A DNA stretch of 64,000 nucleotides from Acidobacteriota bacterium (GTDB taxonomy: Bacteria; Acidobacteriota; Vicinamibacteria; Vicinamibacterales; UBA2999), in contig VFZN01000003.1 of the NCBI GenBank assembly GCA_016871195.1, forward strand, positions 189,902 to 253,901, given 5' to 3'. A program made the position numbers and the translations under genes. Positions 39,019 through 50,261 of this stretch are shown here, in pieces; positions within the stretch are counted from its first letter, which is position 1; every line of letters starts with the position of its first letter. The notes under the pieces were generated by a model that saw nothing but the letters and a program-made list of their open reading frames with translations, ran no database searches and was not told the origin of the DNA.

Positions 39019-40317
39019 CTATCTCCCGATCGAGTAGTAGGTAAAGCCCTGCGCCCGCATCGGCTCTCTCTCGTAGATGTTCCGGCCGTCGAAAATGACC
39101 GGAGCCTTCAGCAGCTTGCGCATGCGCGCAAAGTCGGGCTCACGGAACTCGTGCCACTCGGTCACCACGGCCAGCGCGTCGGCGCCCTTGAGGGCATCGT
39201 AGCTCCGCGAGGCAAAGGTGATTTTCGACCCGAACAGGCCGCGCGCCACGCGCATGGCTTCGGGGTCGAATGCCTGCACTTTGGCCCCCTTCGCCAGCAG
39301 GGCCTCGATGATGGGAATCGCCGGGGCTTCGCGCATGTCGTCCGTCTTGGGCTTGAACGCCAGTCCCCAGATCGCGATGGTCTTGCCCTTGAGCTTGCCG
39401 CCGAAGTGCTGCGAGATCTTGCTGACCAGCACCCGCTTCTGCAGCTGATTGACGGTTTCGACCGCCTTCAGAATCTTGAAGTCGTAATCCTTGTCGGCCG
39501 AGAAGCGGACCAAGGCCGTCACGTCCTTCGGGAAGCAGCTGCCGCCGTAGCCCACCCCGGGGAACAGGAACGACGGCCCGATGCGCTTGTCGGCGCCCAC
39601 CGCCTGCCTGACCTGGTCGACGTCGGCGCCGAACCGATCGCAGACATTCGCGATCTCGTTCATGAAGGAAATCTTGGTCGCCAGCAGCGCATTCGACGCG
39701 TACTTCGACAGTTCGGCGCTCGCGCAGTCCATCACCATGATGCGCGCGCCAGTGCGGGTGAACGGCTTGTGGAGGGCCACCATCAAGTCGGCACCGCGGG
39801 AATCATCGGCACCGATCACGACGCGGTCGGGCTTCATGAAATCATCGACCGCCGCGCCCTGCTTCAGGAACTCGGGATTGCTGACCACGCTGAACGGATG
39901 CTGTGTCTCGCGGCGGATGATGTCGCGGACCTTGTCGGCCGTCCCCACCGGCACCGTGCTCTTGTTCACGATGACCCGGTAGCCGTCCATGGCACGGCCC
40001 ACATCGCGGGCCACGGCAAGCACGTGCTGCAGGTCGGCCGATCCGTCCTCGCCCTGCGGGGTACCGACGGCAATGAAGATGATCTGCGAGGCCTTGACGG
40101 CCTTGCCCAGCACCGTGGTGAACGTCAGGCGGCCTTCTGTCTTGTTGCGGCGCACCAGCTCTTCGAGGCCGGGTTCAAAAATCGGAATCTTGCCGCGGCG
40201 CAGCGCCTTGACCTTGGCTTCGTCCTTGTCGACGCAGATGACGTCGTTGCCAGACTCGGCGAGGCAGGCCCCCACCACCAATCCCACGTACCCGGTTCCC
40301 ACGACAGCAATCTTCAT
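39019..40317 (-). CDS. ugd: UDP-glucose 6-dehydrogenase
   Basis: MKIAVVGTGYVGLVVGACLAESGNDVICVD; FLFPGVGYGGSCFPKDVTAL. Confidence 0.95.
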   Translation of the reverse strand: MKIAVVGTGYVGLVVGACLAESGNDVICVDKDEAKVKALRRGKIPIFEPGLEELVRRNKTEGRLTFTTVLGKAVKASQIIFIAVGTPQGEDGSADLQHVLAVARDVGRAMDGYRVIVNKSTVPVGTADKVRDIIRRETQHPFSVVSNPEFLKQGAAVDDFMKPDRVVIGADDSRGADLMVALHKPFTRTGARIMVMDCASAELSKYASNALLATKISFMNEIANVCDRFGADVDQVRQAVGADKRIGPSFLFPGVGYGGSCFPKDVTALVRFSADKDYDFKILKAVETVNQLQKRVLVSKISQHFGGKLKGKTIAIWGLAFKPKTDDMREAPAIPIIEALLAKGAKVQAFDPEAMRVARGLFGSKITFASRSYDALKGADALAVVTEWHEFREPDFARMRKLLKAPVIFDGRNIYEREPMRAQGFTYYSIGR

Positions 40318-40446
40318 AAGTCGGCCTCGGACCCACGGGCGCGCCGCGGATCATGCTGCAAAGAAACGAGCGTATCACCCGCAGAAAAACAGTGTCAACA
40401 TACTGACAGACAAGGACTTGTTACATCTGTGATAACGTCCTGCCGC
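40318..40446. promoter_or_regulatory. Divergent promoter region of ugd and EPS operon
   Basis: Extended -10-like TGATACGCT on minus (40377-40369) and TGATAACGT on plus (40430-40438); inverted repeat TGTCA-N6-TGACA at 40393-40408. Confidence 0.45.
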
Positions 40447-41577
40447 GTGCACGTGCTTGTCGACTATCGCCCGGCGCTGCGGCAGCCCACGGGAGTCGGC
40501 GCCTACGTGCACCAGATGCTGCGCGCGCTGGTCACGCCTGACGGTCCGCTGGTGGCTCCTGATGATCGGGTCTCGGCCTTCACCTCGTCGTGGAAGGATC
40601 GTCCCACGACCGAGGCCCGGGCCGCACTGGCGGGCCTCCCGTTCATCGATCGCCGCGTGCCGGTGCGCCCACTGACCTGGTCCTGGCATCACCTGGCATG
40701 GCCTCCGATCGAATGGCTGGCCGGCCAGGCTGACGTCGTCCACGCCTCGAGTCCGCTGCTGATGCCGTCGCGGAGGGCCGCAGGCGTCATCACCATTCAC
40801 GACCTGCATTTTCTCAGACATCCGGAACGGATGCGCGCCGAGATGCGACGCGACTATCCCGCCCGTGTGCACGCACATGCACAGCGGGCGCACGGCATCG
40901 TCGTGTCATCCCAATACACCGCGCGCGACGTGCAGGCGACCCTCGGCGTGCCGGCTTCGCGCATCACCGTCTGTCCGCCGGGGGTGCCGGCGTGGACCGG
41001 GGCCGTGCGGTCATGGCGCGCGCGTCAGTCCTCTCGGCACTTCCTCGCGCTGGGCACGCTCGAACCGCGGAAGAATCTTGGCGTGCTCCTCGACGCGTAT
41101 GCCCTGTTACGGGCACGCTGCCCCCAGGCACCGCCACTCGTGTTGGCCGGCCAGTCGACGCCTGCGGCAGAGCCGTGGCAGCGGCGCGCCGGGGCGTCCG
41201 ACCTGGCCGGTCACGTCAGGCAACCAGGCTATGTCGACGATGAGACGAAACAGCGACTGCTGGCCGAGGCCCACGCGCTGATCATGCCCTCGCTCGACGA
41301 AGGCTTCGGGTTGCCGGTGCTCGAAGCGATGGCTGCCGGCGTGCCGGTGATCGTGTCGACGGGCGGGTCACTGCCCGAGGTGGCAGGGCCGGCCGCACGT
41401 CCGATCGATCCGCATGATCCCGAGACGTTCGCCGCAGAGATGCAGCGTCTGCTTGAACCTGACGAATCGGCAGCCGCCTCTGCACGAAGTCTCGCGCGAG
41501 CCGCGGCGTTCGACTGGTCGCGCAGCGCGCACGTCATGTGGCAGGGATATCGCGCAGCCTGGGAGCGTGCCCGGTGA
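40447..41577 (+). CDS. Glycosyltransferase family 4-like (GT-B)
   Basis: GTG start VHVLVDYRPALRQPTGVGAYVHQ; HFLALGTLEPRKNLGVLLDAY; PSLDEGFGLPVLEAMAAGVPVIVS. Confidence 0.88.
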   Translation: MHVLVDYRPALRQPTGVGAYVHQMLRALVTPDGPLVAPDDRVSAFTSSWKDRPTTEARAALAGLPFIDRRVPVRPLTWSWHHLAWPPIEWLAGQADVVHASSPLLMPSRRAAGVITIHDLHFLRHPERMRAEMRRDYPARVHAHAQRAHGIVVSSQYTARDVQATLGVPASRITVCPPGVPAWTGAVRSWRARQSSRHFLALGTLEPRKNLGVLLDAYALLRARCPQAPPLVLAGQSTPAAEPWQRRAGASDLAGHVRQPGYVDDETKQRLLAEAHALIMPSLDEGFGLPVLEAMAAGVPVIVSTGGSLPEVAGPAARPIDPHDPETFAAEMQRLLEPDESAAASARSLARAAAFDWSRSAHVMWQGYRAAWERAR

Positions 41578-42683
41578 TCATTGCCGTTGACGCACGGGAA
41601 CTGTGCGGCCACCGGACCGGTGTGGGCCGGTATCTCGGGGCACTGCTCGACGAATGGGCCACGGCTCCCGCGGCGACCCGGCACTCGTGGCGCCTGTATG
41701 CGCACGACACCCCACAGGTGCCCGAGGCGTTCCGCTCGGCGGTGCATGTCATTCCCGGGAACGGAGGCACCCTCTGGGAGCAGTGGCACCTGGCCCGCGC
41801 CGTGGCCGCCGACGCGCCGGCGGTGCTGTTCAGTCCCGCCTACACGATGCCGTGTCTGGTGCGGTGTCCGCGCGTGGTGACTATCCACGACATGTCGTTC
41901 GCCGCCCATCCCGAGTGGTTCAGCTGGCGCGAAGGCGGGCGGCGCCGTGTAGTCACCCGCTGGAGTGCGCGGCATGCCGATCGCATACTGACGGTCTCTG
42001 AATTTTCGCAGCGGGAAATCATCCGATGGACGGGCTGCGACCCGGCCACCGTGGTGGTCACGCCCCTCGGGGCACCGGCCGTCGGACCCGCCGCACGGGC
42101 AACCGGCCCGCTGCCTGCGAAGTCCGCGCGCATCCTCTACGTCGGCTCGATCTTCGCCCGACGCCATGTCGATGACCTCATCGCCGCTTTCCTTCGGCAC
42201 GTGGCCCCTCATCACCCGACGGCCACGCTCGACATCATCGGCGACAACCGGATGCCGGCCGGAGCGCCGCTTTCGGCCGACCTGGACACCGCCCCCGCCC
42301 CCCATCGGGCACGCGTGCGGATTCGATCGTTCGTCGACGAACACAGCCTGCAGCAGGCCTACGCGGTCGCGTCGGTCTTCGCGTTCCTCTCCGACTATGA
42401 AGGGTTCGGGCTGACGCCGCTCGAAGCCATGGCCCAGGGCGCCGTGCCGGTCGTACTCGACACGGACATCAGTCGCGAGGTGTACGGCGAGGCGGCCTAT
42501 CGCATTGCACCGGGCGACCGCCTCGTGGCAGACCTCGGCGCGGCCCTGCTCGACCTGCTGACGAGCGACGAGGCACGGCAGGCGCTGCGGCGCGAAGCGG
42601 GCCCGACGCTGGCGCGCTACCGCTGGGCACAGACGGCGGCCGTCACCCTGCAGGTGCTCGAGGAGGTGGCACGTGTCACCTGA
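41574..42683 (+). CDS. Glycosyltransferase family 4-like (GT-B)
   Basis: GTG start VIIAVDARELCGHRTGVGRYLGALL; FAFLSDYEGFGLTPLEAMAQGAVPVVLD. Confidence 0.88.
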   Translation: MIIAVDARELCGHRTGVGRYLGALLDEWATAPAATRHSWRLYAHDTPQVPEAFRSAVHVIPGNGGTLWEQWHLARAVAADAPAVLFSPAYTMPCLVRCPRVVTIHDMSFAAHPEWFSWREGGRRRVVTRWSARHADRILTVSEFSQREIIRWTGCDPATVVVTPLGAPAVGPAARATGPLPAKSARILYVGSIFARRHVDDLIAAFLRHVAPHHPTATLDIIGDNRMPAGAPLSADLDTAPAPHRARVRIRSFVDEHSLQQAYAVASVFAFLSDYEGFGLTPLEAMAQGAVPVVLDTDISREVYGEAAYRIAPGDRLVADLGAALLDLLTSDEARQALRREAGPTLARYRWAQTAAVTLQVLEEVARVT

Positions 42684-43506
42684 GTCGGTCGCCGTGGTGA
42701 TCGTCACCTACAACTCCCGACAGGACATCGAGCCATGCCTGCGTTCGGTGTTCGCAGGCGGGAATGGCTCCGGCTCGGGGCCCGCTGAGGTCGTAGTGGT
42801 CGACAACGCGTCCACCGACGACACCGTCGCCTGGGTGCGCGCACAGTGGCCATCGGTCACGGTCGTGGCCTCGCCCGACAATCGCGGATTCTCGGCAGCC
42901 AACAATCTGGGCATTCGCGCGACGACCGCCCCGCTGGTGCTGCTGCTGAATCCTGACACCATCGTCCCTCCCGATGCCATCGGCACGCTGGCCCGACATC
43001 TCGTTGATACCCCGGATACCGGCATCATCGGTCCCCGGCTCGTGGATGCCCACGGTGCACCTGAACTCTCCTTCGGGCCGATGATCTCGCCCTGGGGCGA
43101 GCTGCGTCAGAAGCTGCGGCTCGCCGGGGCGCGTCGCGGCTGGCGCCTGGCACAGCAGGCCATTGCCCGCATGACGTCCTGTGCCGGCCCGCGCGACTGG
43201 GTGAGCGGTGCCTGCCTGCTGATTCGTCGCGATGTGCTCGACGCGGTCGGTGGCCTCGATGAACGCTTCTTCATGTACACGGAAGATGTCGATCTGTGTG
43301 CCGAGGTGCGGCGGCGCGGATTCGCCGTGCGGTTCGACCCCTCGGTGACCGTGACGCACCTCCGGGGGCAGTCCGCCGCCACCAATCCCCACACGGAACG
43401 TCTGCGCCGGCAGAGCCACATGGCCTTCTACCGGAAGCACCACCCTCGATGGGTCGGCCTGCTGCGGTGGTATCTTCGCCTGACTGGCACGACCCTGCAT
43501 GGCTAA
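42673..43506 (+). CDS. Glycosyltransferase family 2 (rhamnosyltransferase-like)
   Basis: VAVVIVTYNSRQDIEPCLRSV...VVVDNASTDDTV...FSAANNLGIR...RRDVLDAVGGLDERFFMYTEDVDLC. Confidence 0.92.
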   Translation: MSPESVAVVIVTYNSRQDIEPCLRSVFAGGNGSGSGPAEVVVVDNASTDDTVAWVRAQWPSVTVVASPDNRGFSAANNLGIRATTAPLVLLLNPDTIVPPDAIGTLARHLVDTPDTGIIGPRLVDAHGAPELSFGPMISPWGELRQKLRLAGARRGWRLAQQAIARMTSCAGPRDWVSGACLLIRRDVLDAVGGLDERFFMYTEDVDLCAEVRRRGFAVRFDPSVTVTHLRGQSAATNPHTERLRRQSHMAFYRKHHPRWVGLLRWYLRLTGTTLHG

Positions 43507-44617
43507 ACGCATCGCCATCGACGCGCGGAAGTTCCACGACTTCGGCATCGGCACCTACATCCGACAGATTGCCGTGCAACTGCACGCATCGCCCGGCGAT
43601 CTCGAGTACGTGCTGCTCTGCCGCCCGGACGATGCCGCAAAGCTGGCGATGCTGCTGCCGCGCTTCGAGCGCGTGACGACCAGCGCTGGAGCCTACTCTC
43701 TGGGGGAACAGTTCCGCATTCCGTGGCGGCTGCTCCGGACAGGGGCGGACCTGCTGCACGAACCGCACTACGTGCTGCCACCGCTGACGCAGTGCCGTTC
43801 GGTCGTGACCATTCACGACTGCATTCATCTGATGTTCCCCCAATACCTGCCGAACTCGCTGGCCTACTACTACGCCCGCGGCGCGATGTACGCAGCGACG
43901 CACCGGGCCGACCGCGTGATCACGGTATCAGAGGCGTCAAAGCGCGACATCCTGCGCTACTACGACATCCCGCCCGAGAAGGTGCAGGTCATCTACAACG
44001 CCATGGACGAGCGGTTCCTGACACCGCCCGACGAAGAGACGACCGATCGCGTCAGGCAGCGCTACCAGCTCACCCATCCGTTTGTGCTGTACGTCGGCAA
44101 TATCAAGCCCCACAAGAACATCGAGCGGCTGGTCGCGGCGTTCAGTCTGGCCCGTCCGCTGGGGCCCGAGGGCCTCAAACTGGTGATTGTGGGCGACGAC
44201 CTGTCGAACTATCCCAAGCTCCGTCAGGTGGTGCACCGGCACCAGCTCGACAAGCATGTGCGCTTTCTGGGCTATCAGCCGCAGGAAACACTGGCGTCGT
44301 TCTATCGGCTTGCCGGGGCGTTTGTGTTTCCGTCGCTGTACGAAGGATTCGGGCTGCCCCCGCTTGAGGCGATGGCCTGCGGCACCCCGGTCGTCACGTC
44401 GAATGTCTCGTCGCTGCCCGAAGTCGCCGGCGGCGCGGCACTGCTTGTCGATCCCACGAGCACCGAGGCCATCGCGGATGGGATGGTACAGGCCCTCACC
44501 AACGCGGCGGTCAGCACCCGGTTACGCGAGGCCGGTCCCCGGCGTGCGCGCGAGTTCTCGTGGGCGCGGTCGGCCCGGCAGCTCGAGGCGGTGTACCGCG
44601 AGGTGCTGGCGCGGTGA
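43499..44617 (+). CDS. Glycosyltransferase family 4-like (GT-B)
   Basis: [67 protein letters not shown]. Confidence 0.92.
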   Translation: MAKRIAIDARKFHDFGIGTYIRQIAVQLHASPGDLEYVLLCRPDDAAKLAMLLPRFERVTTSAGAYSLGEQFRIPWRLLRTGADLLHEPHYVLPPLTQCRSVVTIHDCIHLMFPQYLPNSLAYYYARGAMYAATHRADRVITVSEASKRDILRYYDIPPEKVQVIYNAMDERFLTPPDEETTDRVRQRYQLTHPFVLYVGNIKPHKNIERLVAAFSLARPLGPEGLKLVIVGDDLSNYPKLRQVVHRHQLDKHVRFLGYQPQETLASFYRLAGAFVFPSLYEGFGLPPLEAMACGTPVVTSNVSSLPEVAGGAALLVDPTSTEAIADGMVQALTNAAVSTRLREAGPRRAREFSWARSARQLEAVYREVLAR

Positions 44618-45723
44618 GAGTCGCACTCATCCACGACTGGCTGACCGGGTATCGCGGAGGAGAGAAGGCTCTCGACGCCCTCTGCCAGGTCTTTCCCTCG
44701 GCCGACCTGTTCACCCTGTTCCACGTGCCGGGCTCGACCTCGCCCACGATCGAGCATCGTCGAATCACGGCATCGCCCCTGCAGTGGCTGCCGGCCGCGA
44801 CGCGCCGCTATCGTGAGTATCTGCCGCTGTTCCCGTGGGCGATCGAACAGTTCAATCTCGACGGCTACGACCTGGTCGTGAGCACCAGCCACTGTGCGGC
44901 CAAGTCGGTGATCGTATCCGGACGTGCGCGCCACCTGTGCTACTGCCTCACCCCCATGCGCTACGCATGGGATCAGTTCGAGGCCTATTTCGGGGCCGAG
45001 CGCATCGGACGCGTGCCGAGTGCCCTGCTCCGTCCGGTGATGGCCCGTCTCGCCCGGTGGGACCGCGACACCGCACACCGTGTGCACCGCTATGTCGCGA
45101 TTTCCCAATATGTTGCGCGGCGAATCCGCGCGTACTATAATCGAGAGTCGTCCGTTGTGTTTCCGCCCGTCGACACGACGTTCTACACACCGGCAGCGGT
45201 TCCCGTGACACCACACTTCCTCAGCGTGTCTGCCCTCGTCCCCTACAAGCGAGTCGATCTGGCGATGCAGGCCGCCCGTCAGGCCGGAGTTGCGCTGACG
45301 GTCGTCGGCGATGGGCCCGAGCGTCGGGCCCTCGAGGCGCTGGCCGGCGGACAGGTGCGACTGGTGGGCCGCCAGTCAGACGAGGCCATCCGCGACCTCT
45401 ATCGCCGCAGCGTCGCCACGATTCTTCCAGGCGAGGAAGACTTCGGCATTGTGCCGGTCGAAGCGCAGGCCTGCGGCCGGCCCGTGGTGGCGCTGGCGAG
45501 AGGCGGCGCGCTCGACACGGTGGTGCCCGATGTGACCGGTGTGCTGGTCGACGCCCCCGGGGCCGAGGGGCTCGCTGACGGCTACCGGCGGATCCTGGCG
45601 CAGTCGTGGGACTCGGCGGTCATCAGGACCCACGCCGAGCGGTTCTCGCACGAGGCGTTCGTCGACGGCATACGCCGCGCCACAGACGAGGTCATGGCCG
45701 CGCCGCCGGGGCATACATGGTAA
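44614..45723 (+). CDS. Glycosyltransferase (WbaZ-like GT4)
   Basis: GTG start [69 protein letters not shown]. Confidence 0.9.
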   Translation: MRVALIHDWLTGYRGGEKALDALCQVFPSADLFTLFHVPGSTSPTIEHRRITASPLQWLPAATRRYREYLPLFPWAIEQFNLDGYDLVVSTSHCAAKSVIVSGRARHLCYCLTPMRYAWDQFEAYFGAERIGRVPSALLRPVMARLARWDRDTAHRVHRYVAISQYVARRIRAYYNRESSVVFPPVDTTFYTPAAVPVTPHFLSVSALVPYKRVDLAMQAARQAGVALTVVGDGPERRALEALAGGQVRLVGRQSDEAIRDLYRRSVATILPGEEDFGIVPVEAQACGRPVVALARGGALDTVVPDVTGVLVDAPGAEGLADGYRRILAQSWDSAVIRTHAERFSHEAFVDGIRRATDEVMAAPPGHTW

Positions 45724-47162
45724 GGCGCCACAACCGCCTGCTGGTGGCACTGCACGTGCTCACCGATGCCCTGATGGGCATGGTGGCCTTCCTGCTGGCC
45801 TACCTGCTGCGGTTCGACAGCGGCCTCATCCCGGTGACGCGGGGCTATCCGCCCCTGACCCAGTACCTGAACGTGGTGCCGTTCATCGCGGTGATTGTGC
45901 CTCTCGGCTTCCATCTGCAGGGCCTCTACCGCCTGCGGCGCGGGCGCTCACGCATCGACGACTTCTTCAACGTGCTGGTGGGCAGCATCTTCGCCACCGT
46001 CCTGGGCATCATGGCCACGCTGTACTTCCAGGCCTACTACGTGCCCGACGCCATGAAGAATCGCGGCGTGTACGAGGTGTCGCAGGTGGTCTGGGGACTC
46101 TTTCTGGCCTGCAACATCGTCCTCGGCTATCTGTCGCGCAAGTTCATCCGCGAGGCGCTCGAACGCCGGTGGCTGGCCGGCGTCGGGCTTCGCCGCGTGC
46201 TAATCGCCGGGGCCGGCGAACTGGGACGCATGGTGGCCGACAAGATTCTCGAGCACCGTGAGCTCGGGTATCAGGTCGTCGGGTTTGTCGACGATCGCGC
46301 GGGTGGCGACCGCCTCGGCTATCGCGGACTCCCGCTGCTCGGGTCACTGGCCGATGCGGCCTCGGTGGTCACGCACGAGAAGGTCGACCACCTTTACGTG
46401 GCGCTGCCCCTCGACGAGCACATGAAGCTGCTCGACCTGGTCGAGTCGACCAGCCGCGAGGGCGTCGACGTCAAGGTCGTGCCCGACGTGCTGCAGTTCA
46501 TGGCCCTCCGGGCACGGCTCGAAGACCTTGACGGCGTGCCGGTCATCAACCTCAACGACGTGCCCCTGCACGGCGTGAATGCATTCATCAAACGCGCCAT
46601 GGACATCTCGCTGTCGGCCCTCGCCATTGCCGCGATGGCCGTGCCCGGGCTGGTATTCGCGTGGCTCATCAAACGCAGTTCGCCCGGCCCGGTGTTCTTC
46701 AAACAGGAACGCATGGGCCTCGACGGCAAACAGTTCTCGGTCTACAAGTTCCGCACGATGCCACTCGATGCCGAGTCGGGCAGCGGACCGGTCTGGGCCG
46801 ACGACGACGATCCCCGCGCGACACCGATTGGCGCGTGGCTGCGCCGCTACGACCTCGACGAATGGCCGCAGTTCTGGAATGTGCTCACCGGTGACATGTC
46901 GATCGTCGGGCCACGGCCCGAGCGGCCGTTCTTCGTTGAACAGTTCAAGCACCGCATTCCGCAGTACATGCTGCGGCACAAGGTGAAGGCCGGCATCACC
47001 GGCTGGGCACAGGTCAACGGCTGGCGCGGCAATACCTCGCTCGAAAAGCGCATCGAATACGACCTCTTCTACATCGAAAACTGGTCGGTGTCGCTCGACT
47101 TCAAGATCATCTGGATGACGGCCCTCAAGACGATCATCCCTCACCGTCACCTGCCCATCTGA
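45717..47162 (+). CDS. Undecaprenyl-phosphate glycosylphosphotransferase (exopolysaccharide initiating, WcaJ-like)
   Basis: N-terminal TMs, CoA-binding-like domain, [56 protein letters not shown]...[25 protein letters not shown]. Confidence 0.93.
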   Translation: MVRRHNRLLVALHVLTDALMGMVAFLLAYLLRFDSGLIPVTRGYPPLTQYLNVVPFIAVIVPLGFHLQGLYRLRRGRSRIDDFFNVLVGSIFATVLGIMATLYFQAYYVPDAMKNRGVYEVSQVVWGLFLACNIVLGYLSRKFIREALERRWLAGVGLRRVLIAGAGELGRMVADKILEHRELGYQVVGFVDDRAGGDRLGYRGLPLLGSLADAASVVTHEKVDHLYVALPLDEHMKLLDLVESTSREGVDVKVVPDVLQFMALRARLEDLDGVPVINLNDVPLHGVNAFIKRAMDISLSALAIAAMAVPGLVFAWLIKRSSPGPVFFKQERMGLDGKQFSVYKFRTMPLDAESGSGPVWADDDDPRATPIGAWLRRYDLDEWPQFWNVLTGDMSIVGPRPERPFFVEQFKHRIPQYMLRHKVKAGITGWAQVNGWRGNTSLEKRIEYDLFYIENWSVSLDFKIIWMTALKTIIPHRHLPI

Positions 47163-47193
47163 AATACGTGGCTCATCGGCCCGGAGGCATCCT

Positions 47194-48132
<939 letters not shown>

Positions 48133-48211
48133 TCTCTCGTGGGGCGCCCCGCGACACCAGCCTCCGCGCGCGCACGTGGCACGCGGCGCCCGCCTCAACT
48201 AGGCCCGGCGC

Positions 48212-48769
48212 TCAGCGCCCGCGGCGACCGACCCGCCACAGATAATCGGCCGAAGACGCCACCGTCAGGGCCATGGCAACCCAGACGCACGCGTTGACCA
48301 GCGGGGAGGGTTGCCGCTGCCAGTTGAAATACATCACCACCAGGCAGGTGATGATGAACCAGCCGGTGGCTGCCTTGCCGAGCCACGACGGCTGGAACTC
48401 GCGGGGCCCCGAGGACAGGCTCACGACCGCCACCGTCAGGATGATGCCAACATCGCGACTGATCACCGAGAGGGTCAGCCACACCGGAATGCGGTTGACC
48501 AGCCCGAGATCCGGCAGCGTCAGCAGCACGAATGTCGTCACCAGCAGCAGCTTGTCGGCCGCCGGATCAAGCCAGGCGCCGAGCGCGCTCCTCTGGTTGG
48601 CCAGCCGCGCGATCAGGCCATCCAGGGCATCGGTGATGCCGGCGATCAGGAACACCAGCAGCGCCCAGCCGAACTCACCGTACAGTGTCAGCGTGACGTA
48701 GGCCGGAATGAGAAACATCCGCAGCAACGTCAGCTGATTGGCCAGCGTCAGCACGGGCGTGGCACTCAC
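48212..48769 (-). CDS. pgsA: CDP-diacylglycerol-glycerol-3-phosphate 3-phosphatidyltransferase family
   Basis: GTG start; CDP-alcohol motif DALDGLIARLANQRSALGAWLDPAADKLL. Confidence 0.88.
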   Translation of the reverse strand: MSATPVLTLANQLTLLRMFLIPAYVTLTLYGEFGWALLVFLIAGITDALDGLIARLANQRSALGAWLDPAADKLLLVTTFVLLTLPDLGLVNRIPVWLTLSVISRDVGIILTVAVVSLSSGPREFQPSWLGKAATGWFIITCLVVMYFNWQRQPSPLVNACVWVAMALTVASSADYLWRVGRRGR

Positions 48770-50061
48770 GGTCGCCGCACACCCTTCCGGCGCCGGGCCG
48801 TGGCGGCCGTCACCCCGGCCTGCGCCACGAGCCGTCGAGGCGCATCCACATCGAGCTCCACGATGTCGCCGGATGAAGTCTGGCTGTGCACGGTGCCGTG
48901 GCGATAGGCCCACTGCAGACGCTTGCGATCGTCGACCTCGGTTAGGTTGAGCGTGAGATGCACACGTTGCTGATCGAGCGCAAGGCGTGCGGCCACACTC
49001 GAGAGCAGCGCGTCGCACCCCGCCCCCATGGCGGCCGATATCAGCAGCGCCGACGGGTCGGCCTCCATGAGCCGTCGGCACTCGTGAGCTGACAGCCGAT
49101 CGGTCTTGTTATAGACCTCGATGCGCGGCACACTGGTGGCTCCCACTTCCTCGAGCACCCTGGATACGGCGGCGGCGTGGCGCTCGTGTTCGGGATTCGA
49201 GGCGTCAATCACGTGCAACACGAGGTCAGCGTCCGCCGTTTCCTCGAGCGTGGCCCGGAATGCGGCCACCAGCGTGTGCGGCAGCCGATCAATGAAGCCG
49301 ACCGTGTCGCTGAGCAGCAGCGCGCGCCGATCCGGCAGCGTCACCTGCCGCACCAGCGGATCGAGCGTCACAAAGAGCGCATCCGAGGCCTCGGCCGCGG
49401 CCTTCGTCAGACGGTTGAAGAGTGTCGTTTTTCCGGCGTTCGTGTAGCCGACTAGGGCCACAGTCGGTACGTCGGTCTTGTGCCGGCGATCACGCAATTG
49501 GGCGCGGCGGCGCCGCACCGTGTCGAGCTGTTCCTCGAGCTGGTGAATGCGGTCCCGGATGCGACGGCGATCGGCTTCGAGCTTGGTCTCGCCGGGACCT
49601 CGCGTGCCGATGCCTCCGCCGAGGCGCGACAACTGCCCCCCCATACCGACCAAGCGCGGCAGCAGGTACTTAAGCTGCGCCAGCTCGACCTGCAGCTTGC
49701 CTTCGCGCGTGCGTGCACGCCTTGCAAAAATATCGAGGATGAGCTGCGTGCGATCGATGACCTTTCGCTCGAGCCGTGCCCCCAGTTCGCGCAGCTGCGC
49801 GGGCGAGAGTTCGTTGTCGAAGATGATCAGGTCGACGTCGGCTTCCGCTGCTGCGGTCTTGAGCAGGTCGACTTTGCCGCTCCCCAGAAAGGTGGCCGGA
49901 TCCGGTCGTGGGCGCTCTTGCAGCACACGCACCACCACCGCGGCACCGGCCGCATCGGCCAGTCCTTCCAGCTCTTCGAGCGAGCGCTCGGCATCAACCC
50001 GGCGGGTGGTGCCCGTCATCAGGCCGACCAGCGCGGCACGTTCCATCGAGGCAGCGCCCAT
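48766..50061 (-). CDS. hflX: GTPase HflX
   Basis: GGGIGTRGPGETKLEADRRRIRDRI; ALVGYTNAGKTTLFNRLT; LLSDTVGFIDRLPHTLVAAFRATLEE. Confidence 0.94.
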   Translation of the reverse strand: MGAASMERAALVGLMTGTTRRVDAERSLEELEGLADAAGAAVVVRVLQERPRPDPATFLGSGKVDLLKTAAAEADVDLIIFDNELSPAQLRELGARLERKVIDRTQLILDIFARRARTREGKLQVELAQLKYLLPRLVGMGGQLSRLGGGIGTRGPGETKLEADRRRIRDRIHQLEEQLDTVRRRRAQLRDRRHKTDVPTVALVGYTNAGKTTLFNRLTKAAAEASDALFVTLDPLVRQVTLPDRRALLLSDTVGFIDRLPHTLVAAFRATLEETADADLVLHVIDASNPEHERHAAAVSRVLEEVGATSVPRIEVYNKTDRLSAHECRRLMEADPSALLISAAMGAGCDALLSSVAARLALDQQRVHLTLNLTEVDDRKRLQWAYRHGTVHSQTSSGDIVELDVDAPRRLVAQAGVTAATARRRKGVRRP

Positions 50062-50117
50062 CGGCTTTGAGTTTACTGGATGGCACGCCCCCGGAGGTCG
50101 CAGCGTAGAATGACCGC

Positions 50118-50261
50118 ATGGCCAAGGCGCCGCCTCGCCCCCGCAAGCGTGCGCTGCCCCGGGCCCCGCTGCCACGCCAGACCGGGGGGGCCCACGAAGA
50201 TCGGCGCAAGCGCCCGATCAGGAAGCAGAAGCATCGGAAGCGGCCCGCAACTGACGAGTAG
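50118..50261 (+). CDS. Candidate 47-aa highly basic protein (not in ORF track)
   Basis: MAKAPPRPRKRALPRAPLPRQTGGAHEDRRKRPIRKQKHRKRPATDE*; 17/47 Lys+Arg; TAGAAT exactly 6 nt upstream of the ATG. Confidence 0.4.
   Translation: MAKAPPRPRKRALPRAPLPRQTGGAHEDRRKRPIRKQKHRKRPATDE

Noticed and set aside
38830-40446. N-terminal ~540 aa of the 915-aa + ORF ending at 41577
   Set aside because: Antisense to ugd/galE; the true glycosyltransferase starts at GTG 40447 where homology-like sequence begins (VHVLVDYRP).
48133-48211. GC-rich convergent region after the UXS gene as a terminator
   Set aside because: Several short overlapping palindromes (GGGGCGCCCC, GGCGCT-C-AGCGCC) but no single convincing stem plus U-tract, so not called as a feature.
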